A stretch of 64,000 nucleotides of DNA, taken from Haloferax elongans ATCC BAA-1513 (GTDB taxonomy: Archaea > Halobacteriota > Halobacteria > Halobacteriales > Haloferacaceae). The DNA is taken from the NCBI RefSeq assembly GCF_000336755.1, contig NZ_AOLK01000015.1, positions 434,954 to 498,953 on the forward strand. Direction: 5' to 3'. Shown one piece after another: positions 32,449 through 42,073 of this stretch. Under the pieces are notes generated by a model, which did no database searches, was not told the DNA's origin, and saw only the letters and a program-made list of their open reading frames with translations. The stretch's first letter is position 1, and every line of letters starts with the position of its first letter. The translations under genes and the position numbers were made by a program.

Positions 32449-34803
32449 ATGGCCGTCGCAACTGGACCTGAGAGCGTGACCTGGCAGGAGGTGTTTGGCC
32501 ACCCGGAGGCGTACCCGGAACAAGCCGACGGAATCGAGACTGCGATAGAGACTGCCCGAGACGACGGCTTCACGGTCGTCGAAGGAGCCTGCGGAACTGG
32601 CAAGACGATGCTGGCGCTCACCGCGGGTATCGAACTCGTGCGCGACCCCGACTCCGACTACGACCGCGTGGTCGTCCTCACGAGCGTCAAACAGCAACTC
32701 CGGCAGTTCGAAGCCGACCTCCGAACCATCAACGAGAACCTTCCCGACGAGTGGAAGCCCGTCTCCGGCCTCACGCTCGTCGGGAAAGCAGACGTCTGTC
32801 CGTACAGTAGAGAGCGCTGCGGCGGCATCGACGAATCGACCGTCTACGACCGGTGTGACGGTCTCCGCGACCGGACCCGTGGCCTCGTCGGCGACGGCGG
32901 TCGCACCAGCGCGGAGACACTGGCGAAAGACGCCCGCGAGCAGCAGACCGGACTCCTCGACACTGGCTCGTCGGCGGCCGGTCCGTCTTACCTCGAAACT
33001 GCGGGCGACCCGACACCGTACCCGAAGTCGATGCCCGAATACGAGGACGTGGAGTACTGCCCGTTCTATGCGAACTTCCTCGCCGACCTGCCCGAAGACG
33101 GCGACCCTGTCGAGGCTGTCCCCTTCGAGTTCGACGACGTGGGCCACATCACGCCCGACGACCTCGTCTCGCTGGCCGCCGGTGCTGGCTCGTGTCCACA
33201 CTCCGTGATGGGCGCACTGTTGCCCCACATCGAGGTCGTCGTCGGCAACTACTACCACGCGTTCGACCCGACGACGGTCGGCACGTTCACCGGCCCGCTC
33301 GTCGACGACTCGACGTTCGTCATCTGCGACGAGGCGCACATGCTCGAACCGCGCGTCCGCGACCTCGTTTCGGTCGGCGTCGGCGACCGAACCCTCCGCG
33401 ACGCCGAAAGCGAGTACACTCGCGTCATCCAGCCCGTCGAGTTCGACGACGCGGGCAAGTCCACCGCCGACGCGGAACTCGTCCGCGGCGAGTTGCAAGA
33501 AGCCGACGTGACGCTCCGCGAACTGAAGGAGACACGAGATTTCATCCGCGACCTCCGCGAGGAACTCGACCGCCGTGTGACCGCCTATCTCGACACCGAG
33601 TACGTCGGATGGCGCGCCGACGTGACCGAACTCGACGACGAGGAGATTCCCCTTCGCGACCCCGAAGAACCCGGCGTGGACGAACTCACCGAGTGGGCCG
33701 AGGAAAACGGCTACGACGAGGGAACGTGGGTCCGCTCGGAAGCCACGGGGTCTGCGGTCGCTCGCATCCTCGATTCGGTCGAAGAAGAAGACAAGCGCCG
33801 TGCTGCACCCGCCGCGGGTCGCGCACTCGCCACGTGGGCCTACGCCGACCACGAGCGCTATTTCCGCGAAATCGACCTCGAACGGACGTGGGACGAGATG
33901 GAACCGGCCGAGTCGTGGCGGCGGGCCTACAACGCCCACCTGTCGGTCCACAACTGCGTCCCCGGCGAGGCAATCGCCGAGCGCCTCGCCGACTTCGGCG
34001 GTGGCGTGCTCATGAGCGCGACGCTTGAACCGCTCGACGTGTTCCGGCGCGTCACTGGCCTGGACTCCCTCGTGGACGACGGCCGCCCGGTCGCCGAGCG
34101 AACCTACGGTCTCGGCTTCCCCGACGAGAACCGCGCGAGTTTCGCCGTCGACGTACCGAAATTCACCCACAGCAACCGCGGCGCGCCGGGAGAGGAAAAC
34201 GAGACGCGACTGGCGCACGCCGACGCTGCGGTCGAAGTCTGTCGGCGCTCGGCCGGAAACGTCCTCGTCGGGATGCCGAACTACGCCGAAGCGGAGTGGA
34301 TGGCTGGCGTCCTCGACGAACGCGTCGAGCGCCCGGTTCTCCTCGACGAATCGTCTGACGACGGTGCGACAGAGGACCTCAAAAGCGACTTCTTCGGCGG
34401 CGAGGCGAAAGTCCTCGTAACGAGCCTCCGGGGGACGCTGACCGAGGGCGTCGATTACAGCGGTGACCGCCTCTCGGCCGCCGTCGTTTGCGGCGTCCCG
34501 CTCATCAATACGTCGTCGCCACGGACGCGCGCGGTGATGACGGCCTACGACAGAGAGTTCGGCGATGGATTCGAAACCGCGCTGACCGTTCCAGCCGTCC
34601 GAAAGGCTCGGCAGGCGCTCGGGCGCGTCATCCGTGGGTGGGACGAAGTCGGCGTTCGCGTCCTCGTGGACGCGCGCTACGCCCGCGACTCGTGGAACGG
34701 GGTGCGCGAATACTTCCCGGAAGAAGAGCGCGACGAGTTCCGCCCGGTCAGCCCGGACATGCTCGGGTTCGCACTCGACCAGTTCTGGTCGGGCGTCGAG
34801 TAG
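32449..34803 (+). CDS. XPD/Rad3-like superfamily 2 DNA helicase
   Basis: 784 residues. Walker A GACGTGKT at 46-53; the DEAH box reads VICDEAHMLEPRVRDLVSVG. Motif III/IV region VLMSATLEPLDVFRRV; motif VI QALGRVIRGWDEVGVRVLVD. Cysteines are placed as in an XPD-type iron-sulfur domain: CPYSRERC (about 123-130), then YCPF and SCPHS. Helicase type is 5'-3', on DNA. It may act in repair; XPD here is a relative, not shown to be a TFIIH part (archaea lack that complex). Some spacing in the Fe-S region differs from classical XPD, so cluster binding is likely but not certain. ATG 32449 is the first in frame after a stop. Confidence 0.9.
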   Translation: MAVATGPESVTWQEVFGHPEAYPEQADGIETAIETARDDGFTVVEGACGTGKTMLALTAGIELVRDPDSDYDRVVVLTSVKQQLRQFEADLRTINENLPDEWKPVSGLTLVGKADVCPYSRERCGGIDESTVYDRCDGLRDRTRGLVGDGGRTSAETLAKDAREQQTGLLDTGSSAAGPSYLETAGDPTPYPKSMPEYEDVEYCPFYANFLADLPEDGDPVEAVPFEFDDVGHITPDDLVSLAAGAGSCPHSVMGALLPHIEVVVGNYYHAFDPTTVGTFTGPLVDDSTFVICDEAHMLEPRVRDLVSVGVGDRTLRDAESEYTRVIQPVEFDDAGKSTADAELVRGELQEADVTLRELKETRDFIRDLREELDRRVTAYLDTEYVGWRADVTELDDEEIPLRDPEEPGVDELTEWAEENGYDEGTWVRSEATGSAVARILDSVEEEDKRRAAPAAGRALATWAYADHERYFREIDLERTWDEMEPAESWRRAYNAHLSVHNCVPGEAIAERLADFGGGVLMSATLEPLDVFRRVTGLDSLVDDGRPVAERTYGLGFPDENRASFAVDVPKFTHSNRGAPGEENETRLAHADAAVEVCRRSAGNVLVGMPNYAEAEWMAGVLDERVERPVLLDESSDDGATEDLKSDFFGGEAKVLVTSLRGTLTEGVDYSGDRLSAAVVCGVPLINTSSPRTRAVMTAYDREFGDGFETALTVPAVRKARQALGRVIRGWDEVGVRVLVDARYARDSWNGVREYFPEEERDEFRPVSPDMLGFALDQFWSGVE

Positions 34804-34827
34804 CCTGCGGCGGCTCTCGAAACAGGA

Positions 34828-35016
34828 TTACCGCTCGTCGTCCCAGTCGTCTCGACACGCGTCGCCACAGAAGTGTCGCTGTCGTGTCTCCCCGTCGTCG
34901 ACCCACGTGACGACGCGGTGGCTCGGGCTGTTCACGATTGGCTCGTCGCAGGTCGCACACGTCGGGGCGTCGGCTGGGTCTACGTCTTCTTCTAAGTCAG
35001 ATGTCGGGTCGACCAT
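34828..35016 (-). CDS. Small zinc-binding protein (DUF7576-like)
   Basis: 62 residues from ATG 35016 (MVDPTSDLEEDVDPADAPTC). Four cysteines in two pairs, TCATCDEPI and FCGDACRDDW, separated by 25 residues, form a treble-clef-like or MYM/TRASH-type zinc site. The linker HRVVTWVDDGETRQRH is a beta hairpin. I recall it as a haloarchaea-specific DUF7576. A longer open frame extends upstream but is out of family. Convergent with the helicase. Confidence 0.78.
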   Translation of the reverse strand: MVDPTSDLEEDVDPADAPTCATCDEPIVNSPSHRVVTWVDDGETRQRHFCGDACRDDWDDER

Positions 35017-35241
35017 CGACACGCATGTGGCGTGGCCGCGTACTTGAAGCCGACTCCGGCGGCAGAAGTCGCCCACCGGACATCGCGACCGTACCGCTGT
35101 TTCCGCCGGCGAATCGAACGAAGACACTTGCGACTATGTTTCACATACCTCCGTACCCCCCGGAAACGTGCCCGTTCCACGAGGTATTGGCAATCTGTAC
35201 CACACTTAGTGAAAGTTATGTAAGCACCGTCGCCTCTGTAT

Positions 35242-35475
35242 ATGCGACGGCGAATGTCCGAAATGCCCGCTCACCAAGACTCGGTTGCAGGGACTACAGA
35301 CCACTTCGGTTCGGAGGCGGCCGAGGAGTACTTCCTCCACAGCGTCGTCGTAAACTACCGAGAAGGCTCCGACCAAGTGACCGTCTACCCGCGGCGAGAC
35401 AGTTGCTGCGACCAAATCGAGGCGTGGCTCACAGCCGACGCCGACGCCTTCGTCTCACTCGAAGAGATGCGGTGA
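35242..35475 (+). CDS. Haloarchaeal small protein, DUF7511-like
   Basis: 77 residues. A variable N-terminus (MRRRMSEMPAHQDSVAGTTD) is followed by FLHSVVVNYREGSDQVTVYP, RRDSCCDQIEAWLTADADAF and VSLEEMR. 'WLTADADAFVxLxxxR' is a repeated ending among small haloarchaeal proteins of unknown function. A CC pair occurs at the centre. ATG 35242 is 18-28 bp downstream of GTTATGTAAG, acceptable for a leaderless promoter. Confidence 0.7.
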   Translation: MRRRMSEMPAHQDSVAGTTDHFGSEAAEEYFLHSVVVNYREGSDQVTVYPRRDSCCDQIEAWLTADADAFVSLEEMR

Positions 35476-35517
35476 CTGGACGCGACGCCGGACTCTGAGG
35501 GCGTCTCCCCGGCGTCG

Positions 35518-37260
35518 TCAGTCCGTGAATTCCGCGTCCGAGAGGGTCTTCTGTACCGCTTCTTCACCCACAGCCGCCGCCAGCGCTTCGAAGCCTGCGC
35601 GTTCGGCCCGGCCACGGGCGTTCGCCACCAACCGCGAGACGATGAACTCCGGCGTGGACTTGCCGACGGTGCCGAACCGCGGCTGGTAGTCGACGCGGAG
35701 TTCGAGCGACTCGGTCAGTCCTTCTGCGAAGATACCGTCGATGCGTGCCTCCGGTGGGAGCGGGCTGAGTTCGTCTGCGAGGTGCGTCACGTAGACGCCG
35801 AAGGCGTCGCGTTCGACGGTGAGATTCACCAACCCGTTGAGCAGGTCGGCCGCCCGACCCGGCTCGGTGATTGCCTCGAACTCGTCGACGAGCATCATCG
35901 TCCGGCCGTCGCCCGAAAGCGGCGGCACGATGGATTTGAGCGTCGATTCGAGGACGCCAGCGTTGAAACTCGCGTGCCGACGGTGGAACACGAGCGCGTC
36001 GAACCGACCGACGACCGCCGATTCTGCGGGGACCGGAAGCCCCATCGACGCGAGGATAGCCACCTGCGAGAGCGTCTCCAACAGCGTCGTCTTCCCACCG
36101 CTGTTCGCCCCGGTGAGGACCGAGACGCGGTCGCCACTCGGCGGGGCGACGCCCGACGAACACGAGAGGTCGTGTTCGCCGACGGCGTAGGAGACTGGCT
36201 GCGGGTCGTCGAGAAAGAGGTTCCGTGCGCCGCAGACTGCCAGCCCTGTCTCGGAGAGCGTGGGCTCCGACAGGTCGTACTCGTCGGCGAAACGGGCGAG
36301 CGACAGCGACAGCGCCACGTCGTCGACGGCTTCGACGGCAACGTCCACGTCGTCGCGGGCGGCCCAGATACGGTCTCGAAGCTCCTCGGCGACGGTCTCT
36401 TCTCGCGCGTCCACGTCGGCTTCGAGTTCGTCCACGAGCGCCCGAAGCGACGTACTCACGAAGTCGGCAGCGTCGCGGGCGTCAGCAGCGGCGGCCGATT
36501 CGACCTCACCGCGCGAGAGGTCTGTCTCGTGGGCGACGTACTCGACGAACGCGGCTCGGAAGTCGTCGAGCGAGCGCACACCGCGTTCCTGAATCGTTTC
36601 GAGGACGTCGAAGGCGCTGGATTCGAGCGATTCGAGCGTCTCCAGCCGGTCCCGCATTCGGTCGAGTCGGTCGTCTGCCCCGGGGGCGACCGAGCCGTCG
36701 GCGGAGACGTAGCCGAGGGCACCGAGCGCGTCGCGGAGCGCGTCTGGGTCCGCTTCGTCCAACGCCTCGAACGTCTCGCCACGAAGTCCGGCCTCGCGGA
36801 GTTCGAGCGCCGTTTTGACCGCGGCGCGTTCCGTCTCGCCAGCCTCGTCGTAGGCGTCGAAGGCCTCCTTCACGGCAGTCCGTGCTTCGTCGTCGAGTCT
36901 GGCCCACGCGTCGCGGGCCGCGAGCACTCGGTCGAGTCGCTCGCGGCGGGCCTCGATTGTCGGCAGCGGCGTCAACACGCGAATTCGGTCGGCGGCGTGG
37001 TCGGTCACGGCGCACTCGCTTGCGAGCGTGAGTAAGTCGTCGTAGACATCTCTGGCGTCACGCGTCGCAAGTGCGTCGATACCGCTTTTCCCGTTCGCTC
37101 GCCGGAGAATACGCACTGCTCGTCCGCGGGTGACTCCCGCGTCCACCAGCGCACGAACGTCGGCCGACTCGATGGCGGCAACTGCGCCCTCCCTGCCGAG
37201 TGCCGATTCCAAGCGGGTCGACGTTTTCGGGCCGACCCCCCAGTAGTCTTCGAGTCGCAT
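35518..37260 (-). CDS. MutS-related DNA-binding ATPase with N-terminal HhH
   Basis: 580 residues. It starts with a helix-hairpin-helix segment (VGPKTSTRLESALGREGAVA). A long helical core (about 60-330) resembles the MutS lever and clamp. The ATPase has Walker A TGANSGGKTT at 383-392, Walker B MMLVDEFEAI at 455-464 and a following VYVTHLADEL (signature His). The mismatch-recognition domain I (with its Phe-x-Glu) is absent, so it is a MutS5/MutSII-type protein without mismatch binding; no Smr nuclease domain is present. A role in recombination or junction handling is likely. The start MRLEDYWGVGPKT is set by the HhH. Confidence 0.9.
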   Translation of the reverse strand: MRLEDYWGVGPKTSTRLESALGREGAVAAIESADVRALVDAGVTRGRAVRILRRANGKSGIDALATRDARDVYDDLLTLASECAVTDHAADRIRVLTPLPTIEARRERLDRVLAARDAWARLDDEARTAVKEAFDAYDEAGETERAAVKTALELREAGLRGETFEALDEADPDALRDALGALGYVSADGSVAPGADDRLDRMRDRLETLESLESSAFDVLETIQERGVRSLDDFRAAFVEYVAHETDLSRGEVESAAAADARDAADFVSTSLRALVDELEADVDAREETVAEELRDRIWAARDDVDVAVEAVDDVALSLSLARFADEYDLSEPTLSETGLAVCGARNLFLDDPQPVSYAVGEHDLSCSSGVAPPSGDRVSVLTGANSGGKTTLLETLSQVAILASMGLPVPAESAVVGRFDALVFHRRHASFNAGVLESTLKSIVPPLSGDGRTMMLVDEFEAITEPGRAADLLNGLVNLTVERDAFGVYVTHLADELSPLPPEARIDGIFAEGLTESLELRVDYQPRFGTVGKSTPEFIVSRLVANARGRAERAGFEALAAAVGEEAVQKTLSDAEFTD

Positions 37261-37325
37261 ACCGGCCGGTCACACTGACGTGTCTTAGGTTATCCGTCGT
37301 GCGGTCGTACGAGCGAGGAGAAGGA

Positions 37326-37631
37326 TTAGTTCGAAGCGAGGCGCTGGTCTGTTCCTGTGGACTCTGTTCCGTTGGGCGGCTCCAACAGAGACTGACCCGG
37401 CACAGTGGTGGTGTCGCGTCCCAGGTTGTGGGCCGCACACGTCGCGAGCGCAGTCGTGAGTGTTCGGACTGCGATTTCGTGGTCTGCACGACACGACCTG
37501 AGCGCCATCGGTCCGACTTTGAGTTGGTTGTACGCTTTCATGTCGTCTTGTGTGGCAATCCCTTCTTCGAGGAAGTCCGACGCGATTTCGACGAGCAGTG
37601 TGTGCATGTGAATTAGTTCGTTTTTCTTCAT
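37326..37631 (-). CDS. UPF0058 family protein
   Basis: 101 residues from ATG 37631 (MKKNELIHMHTLLVEIASDF). The family signature MKKNELIHLHxLLxE is intact. Middle: LEEGIATQDDMKAYNQLKVG PMALRSCRADHEIAVRTLTT. The C-terminus QSLLEPPNGTESTGTDQRLA is variable. Helical metal-binding-like protein of unknown function common in euryarchaea; a His-Met-His near the N-terminus and a later Cys/His may bind metal. A frame upstream would add seven residues. Confidence 0.88.
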   Translation of the reverse strand: MKKNELIHMHTLLVEIASDFLEEGIATQDDMKAYNQLKVGPMALRSCRADHEIAVRTLTTALATCAAHNLGRDTTTVPGQSLLEPPNGTESTGTDQRLASN

Positions 37632-38123
37632 GAAATTCACATACGTGCTCATCTGGCCTAAAACCGGCGGTGAAGCGTATATTTAGTCTTTAATCTGCTT
37701 CGACTAGAAATGAATGTATGCCGGAGAGACACGTAGAAAATGTATCTGTCGGTCGGAATAACACGCAATTTCGGACAAATTAATCAGTATATAACGTTGG
37801 CTGATGGTTCTAATTCGTGCATAACGTTCCGCACCATTCCGCAGACGCTCGGCTCGGCGGGTGAGTGTTCGAAGGGAGTAGGGTTGGGCAGGGACACGTC
37901 CCCACGAGAACAAGGGGGGAGTTTCTCGGTGAGGACGTGCGGGCACGACGTGACCGGGAGGGTCACTGTGTCCACTTTATCGAATGGACGCAGCCGTAGT
38001 AATTCCAGCCCCTATTCAATTAGGGACCACCTCGCGTCGTCGGGAAACGCACAAGGTGGCAGAGCACACGAGTGCAGGTATGCGACCACAGGGACGTGAC
38101 TGTCAGCCGGAGGTCGCTGCCAG
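37632..38123. other. Non-coding region upstream of the histidine kinase
   Basis: 492 bp without a credible gene. The part from about 37640 to 37830 is clearly A+T-rich compared with the rest of the window and probably holds the UPF0058 promoter. The rest is normal-composition sequence. No tRNA, repeat or mobile-element end was recognised. Confidence 0.5.
38109..38115 (+). promoter_or_regulatory. Shine-Dalgarno-like site of the histidine kinase
   Basis: GGAGGTC lies eight bases before the ATG at 38124 and closely matches the 3' end of haloarchaeal 16S RNA (GGAGGTGATC). Most genes here lack such a site, so this one implies a leadered transcript. Confidence 0.55.
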
Positions 38124-40175
38124 ATGACAGATTCACACTCGACGATGAACGACGACTCACCGGAACGAAGCGCCGACGCTTCCGACCAACTCGGCGTACT
38201 TTCTGCGGTCACCGCGGCTCTCACGGACGTGACCGAGCGCATCGGTTCCGTGTCGACCCGCGAGGACATCGAACAGCCGGTCTGTGACCGCCTCGCCGGG
38301 GCAGACGCGATTCGCTTCGTGTGGAGTGGCGTCGTCGACGAATCGGGAAGCCGGGTTCGCCCCCTCGCGTGGGCGGGCACCGAAACCGACACGGTGGACT
38401 GGGACACCGACACGCTAGACCAGAACACGAGTTCGTCGCCGTCATCCACATCCATAGAGTCGGTAGCTGCCGTTCAGGAGGCGCTCCAGACAGAGACAGT
38501 CGTACTCGTCGAGTCGCTCGCTGAAACCCCTGTGTCGGCGGGCGAACCATCCGAGTCAGGACACTCGGTTGCGGTGGTTCCGCTGACTGACGACGGCCGG
38601 ACTGACGGTGTCATCATCGTCGAGGCCGACGACGCTGTCTTCACGTCCGACGTAACCGGGGCACTTCGAAATCTTGGCCGTGCCGTAGCTCACGGCATCC
38701 ACTCGGCAGATTCCAGCGCATCCGAATCGAACTCGGGACGGTCTTCGACAGCACTGCAACACCGACGTGAAGAATTCGAGCGAATCGTCGCCGACATCGA
38801 AGAGTACGCACTCTTTCGGCTCGACGCATCGGGGCACGTCGAGAGTTGGAACCGCGGTGCTGAGGCCATCAAAGGCTACTCGGCAGACGAGATACTCGGC
38901 AACCACATCAGAACGTTCTACACCGAAGCAGACCGCGACCGTGGACTTCCAGAGCAGTTACTCGACGAAGCACGAGAGAACGGTCGGGCCGAAGACGAAG
39001 GCTGGCGCGTCCGCGCCGACGGCACCCGATTCTGGGCATCGGTCGTCATCAACGCGTTGACCGACGAGGACGGAACGGTCCGCGGCTTTGCGAAGGTGAC
39101 TCGCGACATGACGAACAGAAAGCGTCGCGAGCGGCAGTTAGACGCCGTGTTCAACAGCACGTTCCAGTTCATGGGCTTGCTCGACACCGAGGGCACGGTG
39201 CTCCGCGTGAACGACGCAGCGTTGGAACTCGTCGAGGAGTCACGTGAGGACATTCTCGGTCGCCCTGCGTGGGAGACGCCGTGGTGGCAGGGGGACGACG
39301 AGCGCGTGGCGGCACTCAAAGACGCCATCGAACGAGCCGCGTCGGGCGAGTTCGTCAAATACGAGGTCGACATCGACACCAACCAGTGTGACGACGACCG
39401 CCCGGTGACAATCGACTTCTCGTTGACGCCCGTCTACGACGACGACGGTGATGTCTCTCTCGTCGTCCCCGAAGGCCACGACATCACCGTTCGAAAAGAG
39501 CGGGCGCGTGAACTCCGCCGCGAACAGGAGCGACTCGAGTTCGTCAATCGCGTCATCCGCCACAACCTCCTGAACGGACTCAACGTGGTCGGTGCGCGGG
39601 CGGACATCCTCGGCGATTTCGTCGACGACGCTGGCCACACGCACCTCGACACCGTCCGGAGCCGGGTCGACGAGATGACGGACCTCGTCGGGACCATGCG
39701 GACGTTTATGAACGTCATCGTCGAGGACGAACAACACGAGTTCGAAGCACGGTCGATTTCGGAGACTGTCGAGGACTGCGTCACAGCGGCCCGAGACGAC
39801 TATCCCGACGCGACGATTTCGGTCGGCTCGATTCCGGATATTTCGGTGTGGGCTGACGAGCTACTCGACGAAGTGGTCGAACAACTCCTGGCAAACGCGA
39901 TTCAGCACAACGACACGCCCCATCCGACAGTCACACTCGACGTCGCAACAGGCGACGAGACTGTCGAACTCTGCGTCTCGGACGACGGGCCGGGCATCCC
40001 TGACGCGGAAAAGCACAAGATAGTCGACAAGCGCATCGAGGACCTGTCGAATCCGAGCAGTGGGTTCGGCCTGTTTCTCGTTCGGGAAATCGTCGAGGGG
40101 TACGGCGGCGACATCCGAATCGAAGACAACGACCCCGAGGGGTCGACGTTCGTCGTGGAACTTCCTCGTCCGTAG
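38124..40175 (+). CDS. GAF-PAS-PAS sensor histidine kinase
   Basis: 683 residues. A GAF-like region, about 30-190, of the bacterio-opsin-activator type opens with TREDIEQPVCDRLAGADAIR. Two PAS domains follow: about 215-335 (EEYALFRLDASGHVESWNRG, with the kinase-style AEAIKGYSADEILG) and about 340-465 (QFMGLLDTEGTVLRVNDAAL). The kinase core has an H-box VNRVIRHNLLNGLNVVGARA, N-box EQLLANAIQHNDTPHP, G1 VSDDGPGIPDAEK and G2 SSGFGLFLVREIVEGYGG. No transmembrane helix. Its next neighbour is a receiver-HTH-10 protein that carries a similar GAF, so they likely form one pathway. Confidence 0.93.
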   Translation: MTDSHSTMNDDSPERSADASDQLGVLSAVTAALTDVTERIGSVSTREDIEQPVCDRLAGADAIRFVWSGVVDESGSRVRPLAWAGTETDTVDWDTDTLDQNTSSSPSSTSIESVAAVQEALQTETVVLVESLAETPVSAGEPSESGHSVAVVPLTDDGRTDGVIIVEADDAVFTSDVTGALRNLGRAVAHGIHSADSSASESNSGRSSTALQHRREEFERIVADIEEYALFRLDASGHVESWNRGAEAIKGYSADEILGNHIRTFYTEADRDRGLPEQLLDEARENGRAEDEGWRVRADGTRFWASVVINALTDEDGTVRGFAKVTRDMTNRKRRERQLDAVFNSTFQFMGLLDTEGTVLRVNDAALELVEESREDILGRPAWETPWWQGDDERVAALKDAIERAASGEFVKYEVDIDTNQCDDDRPVTIDFSLTPVYDDDGDVSLVVPEGHDITVRKERARELRREQERLEFVNRVIRHNLLNGLNVVGARADILGDFVDDAGHTHLDTVRSRVDEMTDLVGTMRTFMNVIVEDEQHEFEARSISETVEDCVTAARDDYPDATISVGSIPDISVWADELLDEVVEQLLANAIQHNDTPHPTVTLDVATGDETVELCVSDDGPGIPDAEKHKIVDKRIEDLSNPSSGFGLFLVREIVEGYGGDIRIEDNDPEGSTFVVELPRP

Positions 40176-40327
40176 ACCTTCCTTACTCGTTGACCTACCT
40201 CACTCGTTAACCTGCCTCGCCCGTAGACGCGCTGACAGGAACCGAACCCCGGCGTGTACCAAGAGTAAACACCCCTCGAACGATGGCCAGATATATATCT
40301 GTACACTGAGAGGGTTTGTTCGATACG

Positions 40328-42073
40328 ATGGCTTCCGAACGCTCGGCGGGACACGAAACCGACCAACAGGCCGCCGAGCCAGTCGTCCTCGTCGTCGACG
40401 ACGACAAAGACCTCGCAGACACCTGTCAATATTGGCTCGACGACGGACGGTACACTGTCGAGACAGCCTACGGCGGGACCGCCGCGCTGGAGCGTCTGGA
40501 CGACAGTATCGACGTCGTTCTCTTGGACCGTCGAATGCCCACCATCTCGGGCGACGACGTGCTCGAGGAGATTCGCGCCCGCGACATCGACTGCCGAGTG
40601 GCGATGATGACCGCGGTCGAACCGGACACGGACATCGTCGACATGCCCTTCGACGCATATCTCGTCAAGCCGGTCTCGGAGTCGGAGGTCACAGAGACAG
40701 TCGAGGAACTTCTCGTCCGCTCCGGGTTCGAAGCGGAGGTACGCGAGTATTTCGCGCTCGAATCGACCGAGGCGGCGTTAGAGAGCCGCGACGTCGAAGA
40801 ACTCCGTCATCCGAACGCACTGGAGGACCTCCGTGGCCGTCTCGACGCAATCCGAAGCGAACACGAGACGGCAATCGAAAACCGCGAGCAGCAACTCGCC
40901 CGCGTCACTCGGGTCAACGACCTGCTTCGCGAGGTCGACCGCGCAATCGTCGACGCCCGCACACGCGACGAAATCGAACAGACAGTCTGTGAGTCCGTCG
41001 CAGACGCCCACGAGGCGGCGTTCGTCGCTCGCCGCACCGCCGCCGGGTTGCTTCGGTGTACGACCGTCTCGGGGCTCGACACCGACCCATCCGGAATCGA
41101 CCTCGGGTTCATCACCGACGCCCTCGGCCCAGATATCTCACCCGGAGACGTCCGCGCCGTCGACGAAATTTCCGAATCACACCGGGCGGCGGTGTTCAAC
41201 GGGCAGGCCGACCAGTTTGACTCGGTGTCGGCGCTCTGTGTACCTATTTCGTACCGAGAGACGGTCTACGGCATTCTCGTCGTCTACGACGAGGGGATGC
41301 AGTTCGACGAAGAGTCGGCATCGGTGTTCTCGGACCTCGGTTCGAGCGTCGGAAACGGTATCAACTCAATCGAGAGCAAGCGCCTCCTCAACGGCGACAG
41401 CGTCGTCGAACTCGAATTCTCCTTCGGCCCTGAGTCGGACGCGCTCGCCGCTGTCACCGCTGACCTCGGCTGTGACCTCTCGCTCGACGGTATCGCACAG
41501 GTCGACGACACCGTGACGTGCTTTGCGACCGTGCGTGGTCCCCCTGCGACCGACGTCGTCGAAGTGGCCGAAGACCGCGACCAGTTCGAAAGCGCGCGCG
41601 TCGTCGCGGACGGCGACGACGAGTCGGTGGTCGAACTCCGACTCGCCGAGGAGTCGATTCTCATCGCAGCCGCCGAGTACGGAGCGAGTATCGAGGCGCT
41701 CGAACTCGACGGCGGCCGCGGCACGCTCGCGCTCCACGTCGCCCCCGACGCAGACCACGGTGCAATCGCCGAGACGCTTTCGGAGTCGATTCCCGGGACA
41801 TCTGTCACCGCGAAACGCGAAGTCGAGCGAACGGTCACGTCCAGCGAGTCCTTCCGAACTGACCTCGACGACAAACTGACCGAGCGACAGCAGTCCGTTC
41901 TCGAAACATCGTACGTCTCTGGGTACTTCGACTGGCCGCGCGGCAGTACGGCAGAAGAAGTTGCCGACGCACTCGGCATCTCGCCGCCCACACTACACGA
42001 GCATCTTCGGACGGCAGAGCGGAAGCTCATCGAGACGTACTTCGAAGATAAACGCGAGTCGAACGAAGACTAA
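40328..42073 (+). CDS. Receiver-GAF-HTH-10 response regulator
   Basis: 581 residues from ATG 40328 (MASERSAGHETDQQAAEPVV). Receiver domain: acidic pair VDDDKDLAD, phospho-acceptor Asp in VVLLDRRMPTISGDDVL, Thr/Lys in MMTAVEP and LVKPVSESE. A HalX-like helical linker follows (about 125-205). GAF at about 210-355, opening TRDEIEQTVCESVADAHEAA. A Bat-type region (about 365-500) and C-terminal HTH-10 (LTERQQSVLETSYVSGYFDW PRGSTAEEVADALGISPPTL) complete it. It is expected to bind DNA when phosphorylated by the adjacent kinase. It ends in a four-base convergent overlap with the next receiver gene. Confidence 0.92.
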   Translation: MASERSAGHETDQQAAEPVVLVVDDDKDLADTCQYWLDDGRYTVETAYGGTAALERLDDSIDVVLLDRRMPTISGDDVLEEIRARDIDCRVAMMTAVEPDTDIVDMPFDAYLVKPVSESEVTETVEELLVRSGFEAEVREYFALESTEAALESRDVEELRHPNALEDLRGRLDAIRSEHETAIENREQQLARVTRVNDLLREVDRAIVDARTRDEIEQTVCESVADAHEAAFVARRTAAGLLRCTTVSGLDTDPSGIDLGFITDALGPDISPGDVRAVDEISESHRAAVFNGQADQFDSVSALCVPISYRETVYGILVVYDEGMQFDEESASVFSDLGSSVGNGINSIESKRLLNGDSVVELEFSFGPESDALAAVTADLGCDLSLDGIAQVDDTVTCFATVRGPPATDVVEVAEDRDQFESARVVADGDDESVVELRLAEESILIAAAEYGASIEALELDGGRGTLALHVAPDADHGAIAETLSESIPGTSVTAKREVERTVTSSESFRTDLDDKLTERQQSVLETSYVSGYFDWPRGSTAEEVADALGISPPTLHEHLRTAERKLIETYFEDKRESNED